From: Catenulispora sp. MAP5-51
GTDB lineage: Bacteria; Actinomycetota; Actinomycetes; Streptomycetales; Catenulisporaceae
Assembly (NCBI RefSeq): GCF_041261205.1
Contig: NZ_JBGCCH010000031.1
Span: forward strand, 58,843 to 122,842
Direction: 5' to 3'
DNA length: 64,000 bases
In this document: one piece after another, positions 10,201 through 17,766 of the stretch
How the letters are laid out: every line of letters starts with the position of its first letter
Position numbering within the stretch: position 1 is the first letter of the stretch
Translations under genes and position numbers: made by a program
Notes under the pieces: generated by a model
Told to the model about the DNA's origin: nothing
Seen by the model: only the letters and a program-made list of their open reading frames with translations
Databases searched by the model: none

Positions 10201-10352
10201 AGTCTGAGCGCCTGCTGCCGGGCTTCGAACAGGTCGAACACCCCCGCGCCCAGCAGCATCGTGGCGCTGGCCTCGTCTATCAGCTTGACCAGCTGGTTCT
10301 CGCCTCCGGCCAACACTTTGACCGCGTCCGTATATCGCAAAGACCGCCGCAT
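7173..10352 (-). CDS. NACHT-domain STAND NTPase with helical N-terminal domain (NNH7-like)
   Basis: The 1059-residue protein begins with a helical domain (RRSLRYTDAVKVLAGGENQL) like the actinobacterial NACHT N-terminal helical domain NNH7. A NACHT NTPase core follows with Walker A GQPGSGKS at about 328-335 and Walker B VVILDGFDELL at about 397-407. Residues 450-1000 are alpha-helical without obvious repeats. STAND NTPases of this type are implicated in phage defence and other switch functions; which one applies here is inferred. The last about 50 residues are a Pro/Ala-rich tail with an EPxRAI repeat that runs into the 3' end of the convergent LLM gene, so the natural end may be less constrained than the core. 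A CATGAT box lies 6 nt before the ATG. Confidence 0.85.
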   Translation of the reverse strand: MRRSLRYTDAVKVLAGGENQLVKLIDEASATMLLGAGVFDLFEARQQALRLLEKVLDRFGEKLRGLDRLTRTERIHAAHEIIRITAYFDAFGAAMSEFQDAGTVHFSASQETALATGSESDLGWRALFQELCRKENYGSPLWDNTSLAIFAKMAADSFRFLTGLALWDELTATEHDRLSTLLKEQVPDQAAARYQENLRRLSAECPEFGVWVNLQAHAATRERLTAGLASLETLLAPLTAGFPAHQQEALARAYRAGLAKPILLTNGPDSHLTLPSLGEGYVDHSFRLAFGRLPTSQSWDRHELRHDLPTLLGTYLMSEYALSTPLLILGQPGSGKSVLTRILAARLPAEHFLPVRVELRRVNAEADLQDYIESAIREQTGQDVQWTRFATADPALTPVVILDGFDELLQATGVAQTDFLQRIERFQERELDQGRSVAVIVTSRTAVAGRATLPSDMPIIRLEPFDDAQIVAWIDIWNRANSATLANRSVLPLSAPTILRYRTLAEQPLLLLMLALYDATDNALTAVSPGLSQSAVYEQLLKDFARRELTKDPDISDLDRRIEVELLRLSIVAFSMFNRGAQWIDADSLTEDLRALGIWEAERNQNTFRSTLSAGQQMVGRFFFIHNVQATRDGGELQTYEFLHATFSEYLIARLVVRLLAELAAQHLASTYAVSRTVNDAMLYALLSFDCLAARAPIVEYIGELIAHHAPAMRSAMTDIVVKLFHGSLMQRTDHTYSDYQPVAAEVVTRASCWNANLFLLLALTRDRVSLRELFPEKGNGAVYEWHRLSNLWRSCVRGEGWNGLADALAVERVWHGEGRDIIVHVGPAVVPIAKPDMKWSYDIPDVPWPDGGRWESHSHDELARRANFLMDRRMDVAMHNMMAVAGALPTLGNALYNTKDGRLVTATALLTTAFVAPYLTEPADEAIIELARSLPRLKAKFQHETELYDKLALSVFTTAVELDSLTAAAREELLALLLSDAVFTARDPQVVRLHERLENLLIASLPPTEPSRAIEPTRAIEPKRATGPNPPARAASPAPALSPAASSPAKPARPPAAP

Positions 10353-10421
10353 CCGACCATCATGTCGGCTGCGGCGGTCTGTGATCTACTTGTATCAGGG
10401 TTCTCAAAAAACTCGCGGTTC

Positions 10422-11405
10422 TCACGGGCTCGGCGGCGGCCCGTCCTGGTCGGCCAGGAAGCGCTCGAACTCCGCGGCCAGCTCGTCGGCGGTCGGCATG
10501 CGGCCGTCGTTGTCTGACAGCAGGTTCTTGCGGTCGGTCACGTTGAAGGCGTCGTACTGCCGCTCCAGGGCCCGCACCACGTCCTCGACCTCCGAGGACT
10601 CCTGCACCTGGCGCTCGATGTCCTCCGAGGCCCGGCGGGCCGCGTCGCGCAGTTCGACGTCCGGCAGGACCAGGCCGGTGGCCTCCGAGACCGAGCGCAG
10701 CAGCCGGATCGCAGCCTGCGGATACAGGGAGGAGGCCAGGTAGTGCGGGACGTGGACGGCGAAGCCGGCGGCGTCGTGGCCCCACTCGCCCAGGCGGTAC
10801 TCCAGCAGCGAGGCCGCCGAGCTCGGGACCTGCAGGCGGTCCAGGACCGGCTGGTCGGTGGTGTCGACCAGGCCGGGGTTGGTGGCGTGGGCGGTGATGC
10901 CCAGGGGGCGGGTGTGGGGGATGCCCATCGGGATGCCGTGCATGCCGACGGTGATGCTCACGTCGAAGTGCTCGACCAGGGAGCGCACGGCCAGCGCGAA
11001 CAGCTCCCACTCCCGGTCCGGCTCCAGGCCGTCCAGCAGCAGGAACCGCTTGCCGGCGCCGTCGGTGAGCAGGTGCAGGTCCAGCGCCGGGTCCTCGTAG
11101 TGGTCGTAGTGGTCCTTGTCGAAGGTCATCGTGGGGCGCCGGCTGCGGTAGTCGATGAGCCGGTCCACGTCGAAGGACGCCACCAGGCGGTGGTCGAACT
11201 GGTCCAGGAGGTGCTCCGAGGCCAGCCGGCCGGCCCCGCCGGCGTCCATGAAGCCTTCCATCTGGTGCAGCAAGACCACGCCGGCCAGGCCCGGTGTGCC
11301 GGGCGCCAGCTCGTACAGAGCCTTCGGATCCTTGCGCGCGACCACTTGAAGCACCTCATCCGTCTTTGTCGTGGCTGTCCGGCGGTTCACGTCCAGCCTA
11401 ACCAT
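10422..11405 (-). CDS. PAC2 family protein
   Basis: The protein has up to 327 residues and matches the actinobacterial PAC2 family, related to eukaryotic proteasome assembly chaperone 2. Diagnostic segments are VVLLHQMEGFMDAGGAG (about 43-59), RLIDYRSRRPTMTF, and HGIPMGIPHTRPLGITAHAT (about 155-175). Actinobacteria carry proteasomes, but the bacterial PAC2 role is not established. The first 20 residues are doubtful: a TAGGCT box falls inside the first codons, so the real start may be a downstream GTG. The gene lies 69 bp upstream of the NACHT gene on the same strand. Confidence 0.85.
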   Translation of the reverse strand: MVRLDVNRRTATTKTDEVLQVVARKDPKALYELAPGTPGLAGVVLLHQMEGFMDAGGAGRLASEHLLDQFDHRLVASFDVDRLIDYRSRRPTMTFDKDHYDHYEDPALDLHLLTDGAGKRFLLLDGLEPDREWELFALAVRSLVEHFDVSITVGMHGIPMGIPHTRPLGITAHATNPGLVDTTDQPVLDRLQVPSSAASLLEYRLGEWGHDAAGFAVHVPHYLASSLYPQAAIRLLRSVSEATGLVLPDVELRDAARRASEDIERQVQESSEVEDVVRALERQYDAFNVTDRKNLLSDNDGRMPTADELAAEFERFLADQDGPPPSP

Positions 11406-11472
11406 CAGCGGCGAACGGGTGGTGATCTATTCCTGCTCCAGGCGGGCTCATCCGCGGGCGTTCGCCGGTGTT

Positions 11473-12246
11473 TCAGGACGCCGAACGGCGGATCCGCCCG
11501 GCGAATCTCGCCTCGAGAACGTCGTTGTGGGCGTCGCCGCCGATGGAGTTGGCCGACAGGTACACCGGCGGCTCGACACCGCGTTCGGCCAGCAGCCGCA
11601 CCGCCTCGGCGATGGTCATCTGGGCCAGCACCGCGTTGCCGACCGAGGAGATCCCGCAGACGTTCGCGCCCAGGGAGGGCAGCGGCAGCACCGAGTCGCC
11701 GTAGGGGGCGCCGTTGTCCAGCACCACGTCCGCGAAGTCCTTCAGACGCTTGCCGGAGGAGTGCCGCGAGGTGATGCGCGCGGTGTGCTCCAGGGAGGTG
11801 ATGGCGATCAGCTTGTGGCCGGCCGCGGTGACGTGCTCGGCCAGATCCACGATCACGCCGTTGCCGCCGGAGTTGGAGGCGATCACGAACACGTCCTGCG
11901 GCTCCACCGGCGCCAGGTCGTAGATCCGCTTCGCCAGCCCCTCGCGGCGCTCGATCTTGGGATCGTTGAGGAGGTCCACCGGCTCGCCGCCGAACAGGAT
12001 CAGGTCGCGCAGCGCGAGCTTGTTGCTCGGCACGAACCCGCCGGCCCGCCCGGCCACCTCCATGGCCAGCGCCTCGGAGTGCCCGGTCCCGAAGGCCTGC
12101 AGCACCCCCTCGGCCGCGATGGAGTCCGCGATCAGCGCTCCGGCGGCCAAGACCGCGTCCGTCTGGGTCTTCTCGATGTGCTCCAGCACCCGGCGCACCT
12201 CGGCGAGGTATCCGGTCGGCGACAGCTCCGGCGGCAGGGACTCCAT
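11473..12246 (-). CDS. SIS-domain sugar-phosphate protein, UPF0309 (NagS-like)
   Basis: The 257-residue protein has one SIS domain: VLQAFGTGHSEALAMEVAGRAGG at about 45-67 and FVIASNSGGNGVIVDLAEH at about 120-138. It belongs to the UPF0309 group. The Streptomyces member (SCO4393, NagS) has been described as acting on GlcNAc-6-phosphate and as DasR-controlled; transfer of that role here is inference. ATG 12246 was chosen because AGGGAGAAG lies just upstream, rather than the in-frame TTG 15 bp earlier. A near-perfect DasR-like site is 34 bp upstream, tying the gene to amino-sugar metabolism. Confidence 0.85.
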   Translation of the reverse strand: MESLPPELSPTGYLAEVRRVLEHIEKTQTDAVLAAGALIADSIAAEGVLQAFGTGHSEALAMEVAGRAGGFVPSNKLALRDLILFGGEPVDLLNDPKIERREGLAKRIYDLAPVEPQDVFVIASNSGGNGVIVDLAEHVTAAGHKLIAITSLEHTARITSRHSSGKRLKDFADVVLDNGAPYGDSVLPLPSLGANVCGISSVGNAVLAQMTIAEAVRLLAERGVEPPVYLSANSIGGDAHNDVLEARFAGRIRRSAS

Positions 12247-12279
12247 GGGCTTCTCCCTCAATGCGTTGGGTCTGGCGCG

Positions 12280-12295
12280 TGTGGTCTAAACCACA
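12280..12295. promoter_or_regulatory. DasR-like operator upstream of SIS gene
   Basis: TGTGGTCTAAACCACA is an inverted repeat with arms TGTGGT/ACCACA and matches the DasR element at nearly all positions. It is centred about 40 bp before the SIS-domain start codon, where it would block the promoter. Confidence 0.8.
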
Positions 12296-12369
12296 CCGAT
12301 CCGGCTCCATCAAAGCAGATCCGCGCCCGGGCCACGAGGGTTTGCGTGAACACCCGTCTTCCTGGGACC

Positions 12370-12495
12370 ATTGATCTCATCGAAGGGGAGTACTCCTCAA
12401 TCGGACGGATCGTCATCACGGAGCCGAAGGCTCCCGGTCCCCCGGCCTGAGCTGCGGTTTCAGCGTTTCAGGTGGAGAAGACTTTCGGCGCTTGG
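12370..12495 (+). ncRNA. Probable yybP-ykoY (manganese) riboswitch in terC leader
   Basis: The terC leader holds the yybP-ykoY hallmark AAGGGGAGTA at 12383-12392. A hairpin GGAGCC-GAA-GGCTCC follows at 12420-12434. A 3' segment GAGAAGACTTTCG (12475-12487) resembles the conserved GAGACCTTT end. CGAAG at 12381-12385 can pair with CTTTCG at 12482-12487 to close the junction. The class senses Mn2+ and often controls TerC, MntP or Alx genes. The motif and the downstream gene agree; a covariance search was not possible. Confidence 0.6.
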
Positions 12496-12539
12496 GTATG
12501 CCGTCGTGCATGCCATGACAACGCCGGAGGAGTCCCGCA

Positions 12540-13571
12540 ATGCACGTCAGCCTCACCGTCTGGATCGCCACCATCGCCGTGCTGGCCGTGGCCGTGGGCC
12601 TGGACCTGTGGCACGGCATCCGGAACCCGCACGCGATCAAGCCCCGCGAGGCCGCCGTCTGGGTCACCGGGATCGTGGCGGCCAGCATCCTGTTCGGCAT
12701 CGGCGTCTCGTACTTCGGCGGGCACCGCTACGGCAGCGAGTTCTTCGCCGGCTGGATCACCGAGTACAGCCTCAGCGTCGACAACCTGTTCGTCTTCGTC
12801 ATCATCCTGACCAAGCTGCGCGTCCCGCGCGCCTACCAGTCCCAGGTGCTGCTGTGGGGCGTGGTGATGGCGCTGGTCCTGCGCGGCTTCTTCATCGGCA
12901 TCGGCAGCGCGGTCATCAACCAGTTCAGCTGGATCTTCTACGTCTTCGGCGCGTTCCTGGTCTACACCGCGGTCAAGCTGGCCACCGGGCACGGCGATGA
13001 GGAGTTCAAGGAGAACCGGCTGCTGCGCCGGGTGCGCAAGGCCGTGAAGACCACCGACGACTACGACGGCGCGCGGCTGGTCACCCACGTCGGCGGGCAC
13101 CGGCGCTTCACCCCGATGCTGATCGTCATGGTCGCCATCGGCTCCACCGACCTGCTGTTCGCCCTGGACTCGATCCCGGCGATCTTCGGACTCACCAAGG
13201 AGCCGTACATCGTCTTCACCGCCAACGTCTTCGCGCTGCTGGGCCTGCGGCAGCTGTACTTCCTGCTCGGCGCTCTGATGGACCGGCTGGTGCACCTGTC
13301 CTACGGATTGTCGGTGATCCTGGGCTTCATCGGCGTGAAGATGCTCTTCGAGGCGCTGCACGGCTCCGGGGTCGAGCACATCGGGCCGGTCACCATCCCC
13401 ACCATCGGCATCGCCGCCTCGCTCGGCGTGATCATCGGGGTGCTGGCGATCACCACGGTGACCAGCCTGTGGAGCACGCGGCGCGCGGATGCCGGTGCCG
13501 GCAAGGCGGCCGGGGACAACCAGACCGAGCAGCAGGCCGAGGAGCAGACCGAGGTTCAGCCCCCGAGGTAG
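12540..13571 (+). CDS. terC: TerC-family integral membrane protein (likely Mn exporter)
   Basis: The 343-residue protein has about nine membrane helices. It carries the TerC signatures EYSLSVDNLFVFVIIL (about 79-94) and IGSTDLLFALDSIPAIFGLT (about 200-219), whose Asp and Asn residues are thought to bind metal. TerC and Alx proteins export Mn2+. The ATG at 12540 is preceded by GGAGGAG at 12526-12532. The candidate yybP-ykoY riboswitch in the leader supports manganese as the signal. The C-terminal 30 residues are Gln/Glu-rich and probably cytoplasmic. Confidence 0.92.
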   Translation: MHVSLTVWIATIAVLAVAVGLDLWHGIRNPHAIKPREAAVWVTGIVAASILFGIGVSYFGGHRYGSEFFAGWITEYSLSVDNLFVFVIILTKLRVPRAYQSQVLLWGVVMALVLRGFFIGIGSAVINQFSWIFYVFGAFLVYTAVKLATGHGDEEFKENRLLRRVRKAVKTTDDYDGARLVTHVGGHRRFTPMLIVMVAIGSTDLLFALDSIPAIFGLTKEPYIVFTANVFALLGLRQLYFLLGALMDRLVHLSYGLSVILGFIGVKMLFEALHGSGVEHIGPVTIPTIGIAASLGVIIGVLAITTVTSLWSTRRADAGAGKAAGDNQTEQQAEEQTEVQPPR

Positions 13572-13703
13572 ACCCAGAGGTGGACACAGGGCTGAAAACC
13601 CTTATCCGGCCCCACTTCTCGCGGACCGGCCGGATGTGGGATGCTGCCGCGCGCACATCTCGTCAGCATTCTCCTCAGCATCCTGTCGGACCCAGGGGGG
13701 TCA

Positions 13704-14252
13704 ATGAACGGCTTCGTGAAGTTCGTCGTGCGCGGCAACGTCGTCGGGCTGGCCGTCGGCGTCGTCATCGGCGCCGCGTTCGCCGCGATGGTGACCGCGT
13801 TCACCGGCGCCTTCCTCACACCGCTGATCGGCTGGGCGACCGGCGGCATCGGCGACTACAGCAAGAAGGTCTTCACGCTCGGCAAGACGACGTTCCCCTA
13901 CGGGACGTTCATCAACGCCGGCATCAGCTTCCTGCTCACCGCCGCGACTCTGTACTTCCTCATCGTGCTGCCGGTGAACAAGCTCACCGAGGAGCTGAAC
14001 CCGCACCACGACCTGTCCCACGCCAAGCGCGCCTGCCCGGAGTGCCTGCAGCAGATCCCCGCGCGGGCCCGCCGGTGCAGCTTCTGCACCTCGCAGGTCA
14101 ACCCGATCCTCGACGAGGACTCCACGGACCTCACCGACGAGGCCCCCGGCGAGATCCCGCTGCACACCGCGCTGCCGGAGATGAAGCTCCCCGAGCCGGT
14201 CATGGCCGTCGAGGCCAAGCCGGTGGCCGCCGCCGGGGCGGCGGACGCGTAA
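13704..14252 (+). CDS. mscL: Large-conductance mechanosensitive channel
   Basis: The 182-residue protein has the MscL N-terminal helix and first membrane segment (VRGNVVGLAVGVVIGAAFAAMV) and a second segment (FINAGISFLLTAATLYFLIVL). It opens under membrane tension to release osmolytes. An unusual C-terminal extension contains two CxxC pairs (CPECLQQIPARARRCSFC, about 110-127) like a small zinc ribbon, followed by an acidic tail. ATG 13704 follows AGGGGG; upstream in-frame codons lack a binding site. It lies 46 bp before the AarF gene. Confidence 0.93.
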   Translation: MNGFVKFVVRGNVVGLAVGVVIGAAFAAMVTAFTGAFLTPLIGWATGGIGDYSKKVFTLGKTTFPYGTFINAGISFLLTAATLYFLIVLPVNKLTEELNPHHDLSHAKRACPECLQQIPARARRCSFCTSQVNPILDEDSTDLTDEAPGEIPLHTALPEMKLPEPVMAVEAKPVAAAGAADA

Positions 14253-14285
14253 AAGGCCTCATCCCCTCCCTCATGCGGCGACCAA

Positions 14286-14291
14286 TAAGGT
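14286..14291 (+). promoter_or_regulatory. Leaderless -10 box of AarF-like gene
   Basis: TAAGGT lies 6 nt before ATG 14298, with no ribosome-binding site between. Confidence 0.5.
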
Positions 14292-14297
14292 CGCCGC

Positions 14298-16238
14298 ATG
14301 AGCTTCTTGCAGGGACCGCTCTTCGTCCTCACAGCGGTCGTCACCGTCGTGGTCCTCGCCTCGATCGTGCGTCGCCTGCTCGGCGTCCGGTTCTCCGCCA
14401 CCCGCCTGGTCGTGGCCGCCGGGATCTCCTCGGCCATGTCCAGCACGATCCTGACCGCGATGCTCGGCCCCAGACTGCCCGACGGGACCCTGGCGGACTC
14501 CAAGAAGCCGCTGCTGCTGGTGCTGTCCCTGCTGATCATCCTGTTGCCCAGCATGGTCTTCCTGGTGGTCGCCGAGGCGCTGGCGCCCAGCGGCAGCCTG
14601 CCGACGCCGCTGGAGTGGATCAGGGGCCTGCGCAGCCGGGTGGCCCGCTCGCGCCGCTACTGGCGGTTCACCATGATCCTGATGCGCCACGGCCTGGGCC
14701 CCTACCTGCGCGGCCGGCGTCCCCAGGCCAACATCGGACGCTCACTGCGCGAAGCGCTGAACGAGGGCGGCCTGACCTTCATCAAGTTCGGACAGATCCT
14801 GTCCACCCGGCGCGACCTGCTCCCGGCCGAGATGGTCGACGAGCTGTCGCTGCTCCAGCACCAGGCCGCCTTCGTGCCGTGGCCGGAGATCGAAGCGGTG
14901 CTGACCGCCGAATACGGCTCGGCCGAGACGGTGTTCGACCGCTTCGACCGCGAACCGCTGGCCGCCGCCTCGGTCGCCCAGGTGCACACCGCGCGCCTGG
15001 TCTCCGGCGAGGAGGTCGTGGTCAAGGTGCGCCGGCCCGGTGTGACCGGCCAGGTGAACCGGGACCTGGACATCATCCGGCGGCTGGCCCGGACGCTGGA
15101 GCGGCGCACGTCCTGGGCCCGGTCCCTCGGCGTCAAGGCACTGGCCGAGGGCTTCGCCGCGGCGCTGCGCGAGGAGCTGGACTTCCGCATCGAGGCCCGG
15201 AACCTGGCGGCCGTCGCGGTCACCCGGGTCGAGGGCGTGGCGGTCCCCAAGGCGTTCACCGAGCACTCTTCGAGCCGGGTGCTGGTGATGGAACGCTTCG
15301 AGGGCGTGCCGCTGCGGCGCGCGCTGCCGGAGCTGGCCCAGCGCGGGATCGCCGCGCGGGAGCTGGCCGAACGGCTGCTGGACTACCTGCTGCGCCAGGT
15401 GATGGTCGACGGCGTCTTCCACGCCGATCCGCACCCCGGCAACATCCTGCTGCTGACCGACGGCCGCCTGGGCATGCTCGACTTCGGTTCCGTGGGCCGT
15501 CTGGACTCCTCGCTGCGCTCCTCGATGCAGCGGCTGCTGGCCGCCGTCGACGCCGGGGACCCGCTGTACCTGTGCGACGCGGTGCTGGAGGTGATGACGG
15601 CGCCGGAGGAGATCGACGAGGCCGCGCTGGAACGGGACCTGGGGCGCTTCACCGCCCGGCACCTGCGCAACGACTCGGGGTTCGACGTCGCCATGTTCAC
15701 CGACCTGTTCCGGATCGTCAGCTCCTACGGCCTGGCGGTCCCGGCCGAGGTCGCGGCGGTGTTCCGGGCGCTGGGCACGCTGGAGGGGACGCTCACCGAG
15801 CTGGCGCGGGACTTCGACATCGTCACCGAGGCCCGCAAGCTGGCCGGCGGGTACGCGGCCGCGCAGCTGCGGCCGGAGGCGCTCAAGCGCGAGGCGGCCG
15901 CCGAACTGGTCGCCCTGATGCCGATGCTGCGGCGGCTGCCGCGCCGGGTGGACCGGCTGCTCGGGGCGGCCGAGGGCGGGCGGCTGAGCGTGAACGTGCG
16001 GCTGTTCGCCGACCGGCGGGACCGGGACGTGGTCACCGGGCTGGTGCACCAGGTGCTGATCACGGTGCTCGCCGCGACGTCCGGGCTGATGGGCGTGCTG
16101 ATGGTGGGGCGGCAGAACGGGCCGATGGTCGGCAAGTCGGTGAGCCTGTACCAGTTCCTCGGCTACAGCTTCCTGGCGGTGGCCAGCGTGCTGGCGCTGC
16201 GGGTGCTGGTGGTGGTCTTCCGGCGGCCGGAGGATTGA
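14298..16238 (+). CDS. ABC1/AarF/UbiB family atypical kinase
   Basis: The 646-residue protein has N-terminal membrane segments (about 5-25 and 60-90), then the ABC1 core: KFGQILSTRRDLLP (KxGQ motif, about 160-173), an Ala-rich loop AAASVAQVH, the Lys strand VVVKVRRPG, HADPHPGN (catalytic loop, about 375) and LDFGS (metal-binding). Two membrane helices close the protein. Family members support quinone or isoprenoid lipid metabolism; many actinobacteria use menaquinone, so a redox-lipid role is inferred. It is likely leaderless. Confidence 0.92.
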   Translation: MSFLQGPLFVLTAVVTVVVLASIVRRLLGVRFSATRLVVAAGISSAMSSTILTAMLGPRLPDGTLADSKKPLLLVLSLLIILLPSMVFLVVAEALAPSGSLPTPLEWIRGLRSRVARSRRYWRFTMILMRHGLGPYLRGRRPQANIGRSLREALNEGGLTFIKFGQILSTRRDLLPAEMVDELSLLQHQAAFVPWPEIEAVLTAEYGSAETVFDRFDREPLAAASVAQVHTARLVSGEEVVVKVRRPGVTGQVNRDLDIIRRLARTLERRTSWARSLGVKALAEGFAAALREELDFRIEARNLAAVAVTRVEGVAVPKAFTEHSSSRVLVMERFEGVPLRRALPELAQRGIAARELAERLLDYLLRQVMVDGVFHADPHPGNILLLTDGRLGMLDFGSVGRLDSSLRSSMQRLLAAVDAGDPLYLCDAVLEVMTAPEEIDEAALERDLGRFTARHLRNDSGFDVAMFTDLFRIVSSYGLAVPAEVAAVFRALGTLEGTLTELARDFDIVTEARKLAGGYAAAQLRPEALKREAAAELVALMPMLRRLPRRVDRLLGAAEGGRLSVNVRLFADRRDRDVVTGLVHQVLITVLAATSGLMGVLMVGRQNGPMVGKSVSLYQFLGYSFLAVASVLALRVLVVVFRRPED

Positions 16239-16371
16239 TGCTGAGGTTCTGAGCTTTTGAGGCCTGGCAAGGGAATCAGCTTCTGGTTCGACCTCTAGGA
16301 CGAGGGTTGGGGGCCGGTTTCACGTCGACCACTGCCAGTTGGTGTCAGTGAAGCTGCCGACACTTGGTCCC

Positions 16372-17727
16372 ATGGAACTCGCCGATGCCACGCGGCGGGC
16401 CGAGCGGTTGCTCGTGCCCGCCGCCTTCGTCACCGCCCTGGGCAACAACGTGCAGCTGATCGCCGGGGCGCTGCTGATGATCCGGAGCGACAAGACGATG
16501 TTGTCGGTCGGATTGTTGTTCATCGCGGTCGCGGTGCCGCAGGCGGTGCTCTCGCCGTACTTCGGGCGGCTGGCCGACCGGTACGACCGGCGGCGGCTGT
16601 GGATCGGGTGCGATGCGACGTCGGCGGTGCTGGCTTTGGCGTTGCCGGTGTGGCTGACGCTCGGCGGGGCCAAGGGGCCGGGGGTGTACGCGGCGAACTT
16701 CGCGCTGGCCGTGGTGGCGGCGCTGTTCTTCCCGGCGAGCAACGCGATGATCAAGGAGCGGGTGCGGGCCTCGCAGGTGCGGCGGTTCACCGCGAACTAC
16801 GAGATGGCCACGCAGGCCGGGATGCTGATGTCGGCGACGGTCGGCGGGTTGCTGGTGCAGCGGCTGGGGGCGTCGCCGCTGTTGGTGTTCAACGCCGGGA
16901 CGTTCGTGGTGTCGGCTTTGCTCGTGGGGTCGGTCGGGGCGTTGCCCCGGAAGGTGGAGCCAGAGGTAGAACCAGAAGCTGAAAGCGTTGCCAGGACTCA
17001 GATCTCGGTCGGCATGGCTTCTCTCAGCTCTGCCGTTCCCGGCGGGCGGCCGGTTCCTCTCGTCCGCCTGATCCTGCTCTATGCGCAGGGCAGTGTCGTG
17101 GTGACGGTGTTCAACGCGCTGCTGCCCAAGCTGGTGATGGGGGAGTGGGGACGCGGGGCCGGGTTGTTCGGGGTCGTCGACGCGATCGGGAGTCTGGGGT
17201 TCCTGGCGGCCACGGTGTTCTACAAGGTCGTGGGGCGGCGGTTCGGGGATCTGCCGATCGCGGTGGTGGGGTTCTTGGCGTGCAACACCGTGTTCGTGCT
17301 GCAGCCGCAGTTCGGGCCGGGGTTCCTGGCGATCGGGGTGGCGATCGGGGCGTTCACGTTCGGGACGGCGCGGATCGCTTCGCGGACGCTGGTGATGACC
17401 AGCGTGGACGAGGCGCACGTGGGCCGGGCCTTCGGGCTGGCCAACGGCGGCGGGCTGGCGGCCACGGTGGTGGTGATGCTCGGGGTCGCCGAGCTCACCG
17501 ACCACACCGACACCCGGTGGGGGTTCGCCGCGACGGCCGTGGTGAGCGTGGCGGCGGCCTTGGCGGCCGGGGCGCTGCTGCGCGGGCGGCTCGGATCTGG
17601 TGGGACCGGTGTTGCCGGTGGTATTAGTGATCACGGCGGGAGCGGCGATCTTCCAACCGGTGGCCCCTCCGCCGCCGGCGTCTGTCACATTCCCGCGAAC
17701 GCGGACGTCGAAGTGGTGACCGCCTGA
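16372..17727 (+). CDS. MFS transporter
   Basis: The 451-residue protein has about 12 hydrophobic helices in two halves. The MFS loop motif GRLADRYDRRRLWI lies between helices 2 and 3 (about 63-76), and the central loop is acidic (about 198-215). It is probably a drug or metabolite exporter, with no substrate indication. I chose ATG 16372 because GACACT lies 7 nt before it, as in the leaderless genes nearby; an in-frame GTG at 16339 would add 11 residues. The tail from about 415 is Gly/Ser-rich and may be disordered. Confidence 0.88.
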   Translation: MELADATRRAERLLVPAAFVTALGNNVQLIAGALLMIRSDKTMLSVGLLFIAVAVPQAVLSPYFGRLADRYDRRRLWIGCDATSAVLALALPVWLTLGGAKGPGVYAANFALAVVAALFFPASNAMIKERVRASQVRRFTANYEMATQAGMLMSATVGGLLVQRLGASPLLVFNAGTFVVSALLVGSVGALPRKVEPEVEPEAESVARTQISVGMASLSSAVPGGRPVPLVRLILLYAQGSVVVTVFNALLPKLVMGEWGRGAGLFGVVDAIGSLGFLAATVFYKVVGRRFGDLPIAVVGFLACNTVFVLQPQFGPGFLAIGVAIGAFTFGTARIASRTLVMTSVDEAHVGRAFGLANGGGLAATVVVMLGVAELTDHTDTRWGFAATAVVSVAAALAAGALLRGRLGSGGTGVAGGISDHGGSGDLPTGGPSAAGVCHIPANADVEVVTA

Positions 17728-17766
17728 GATCGCCCGTAGAACAGCCCGCCCGCAGAATGTGGAGCC

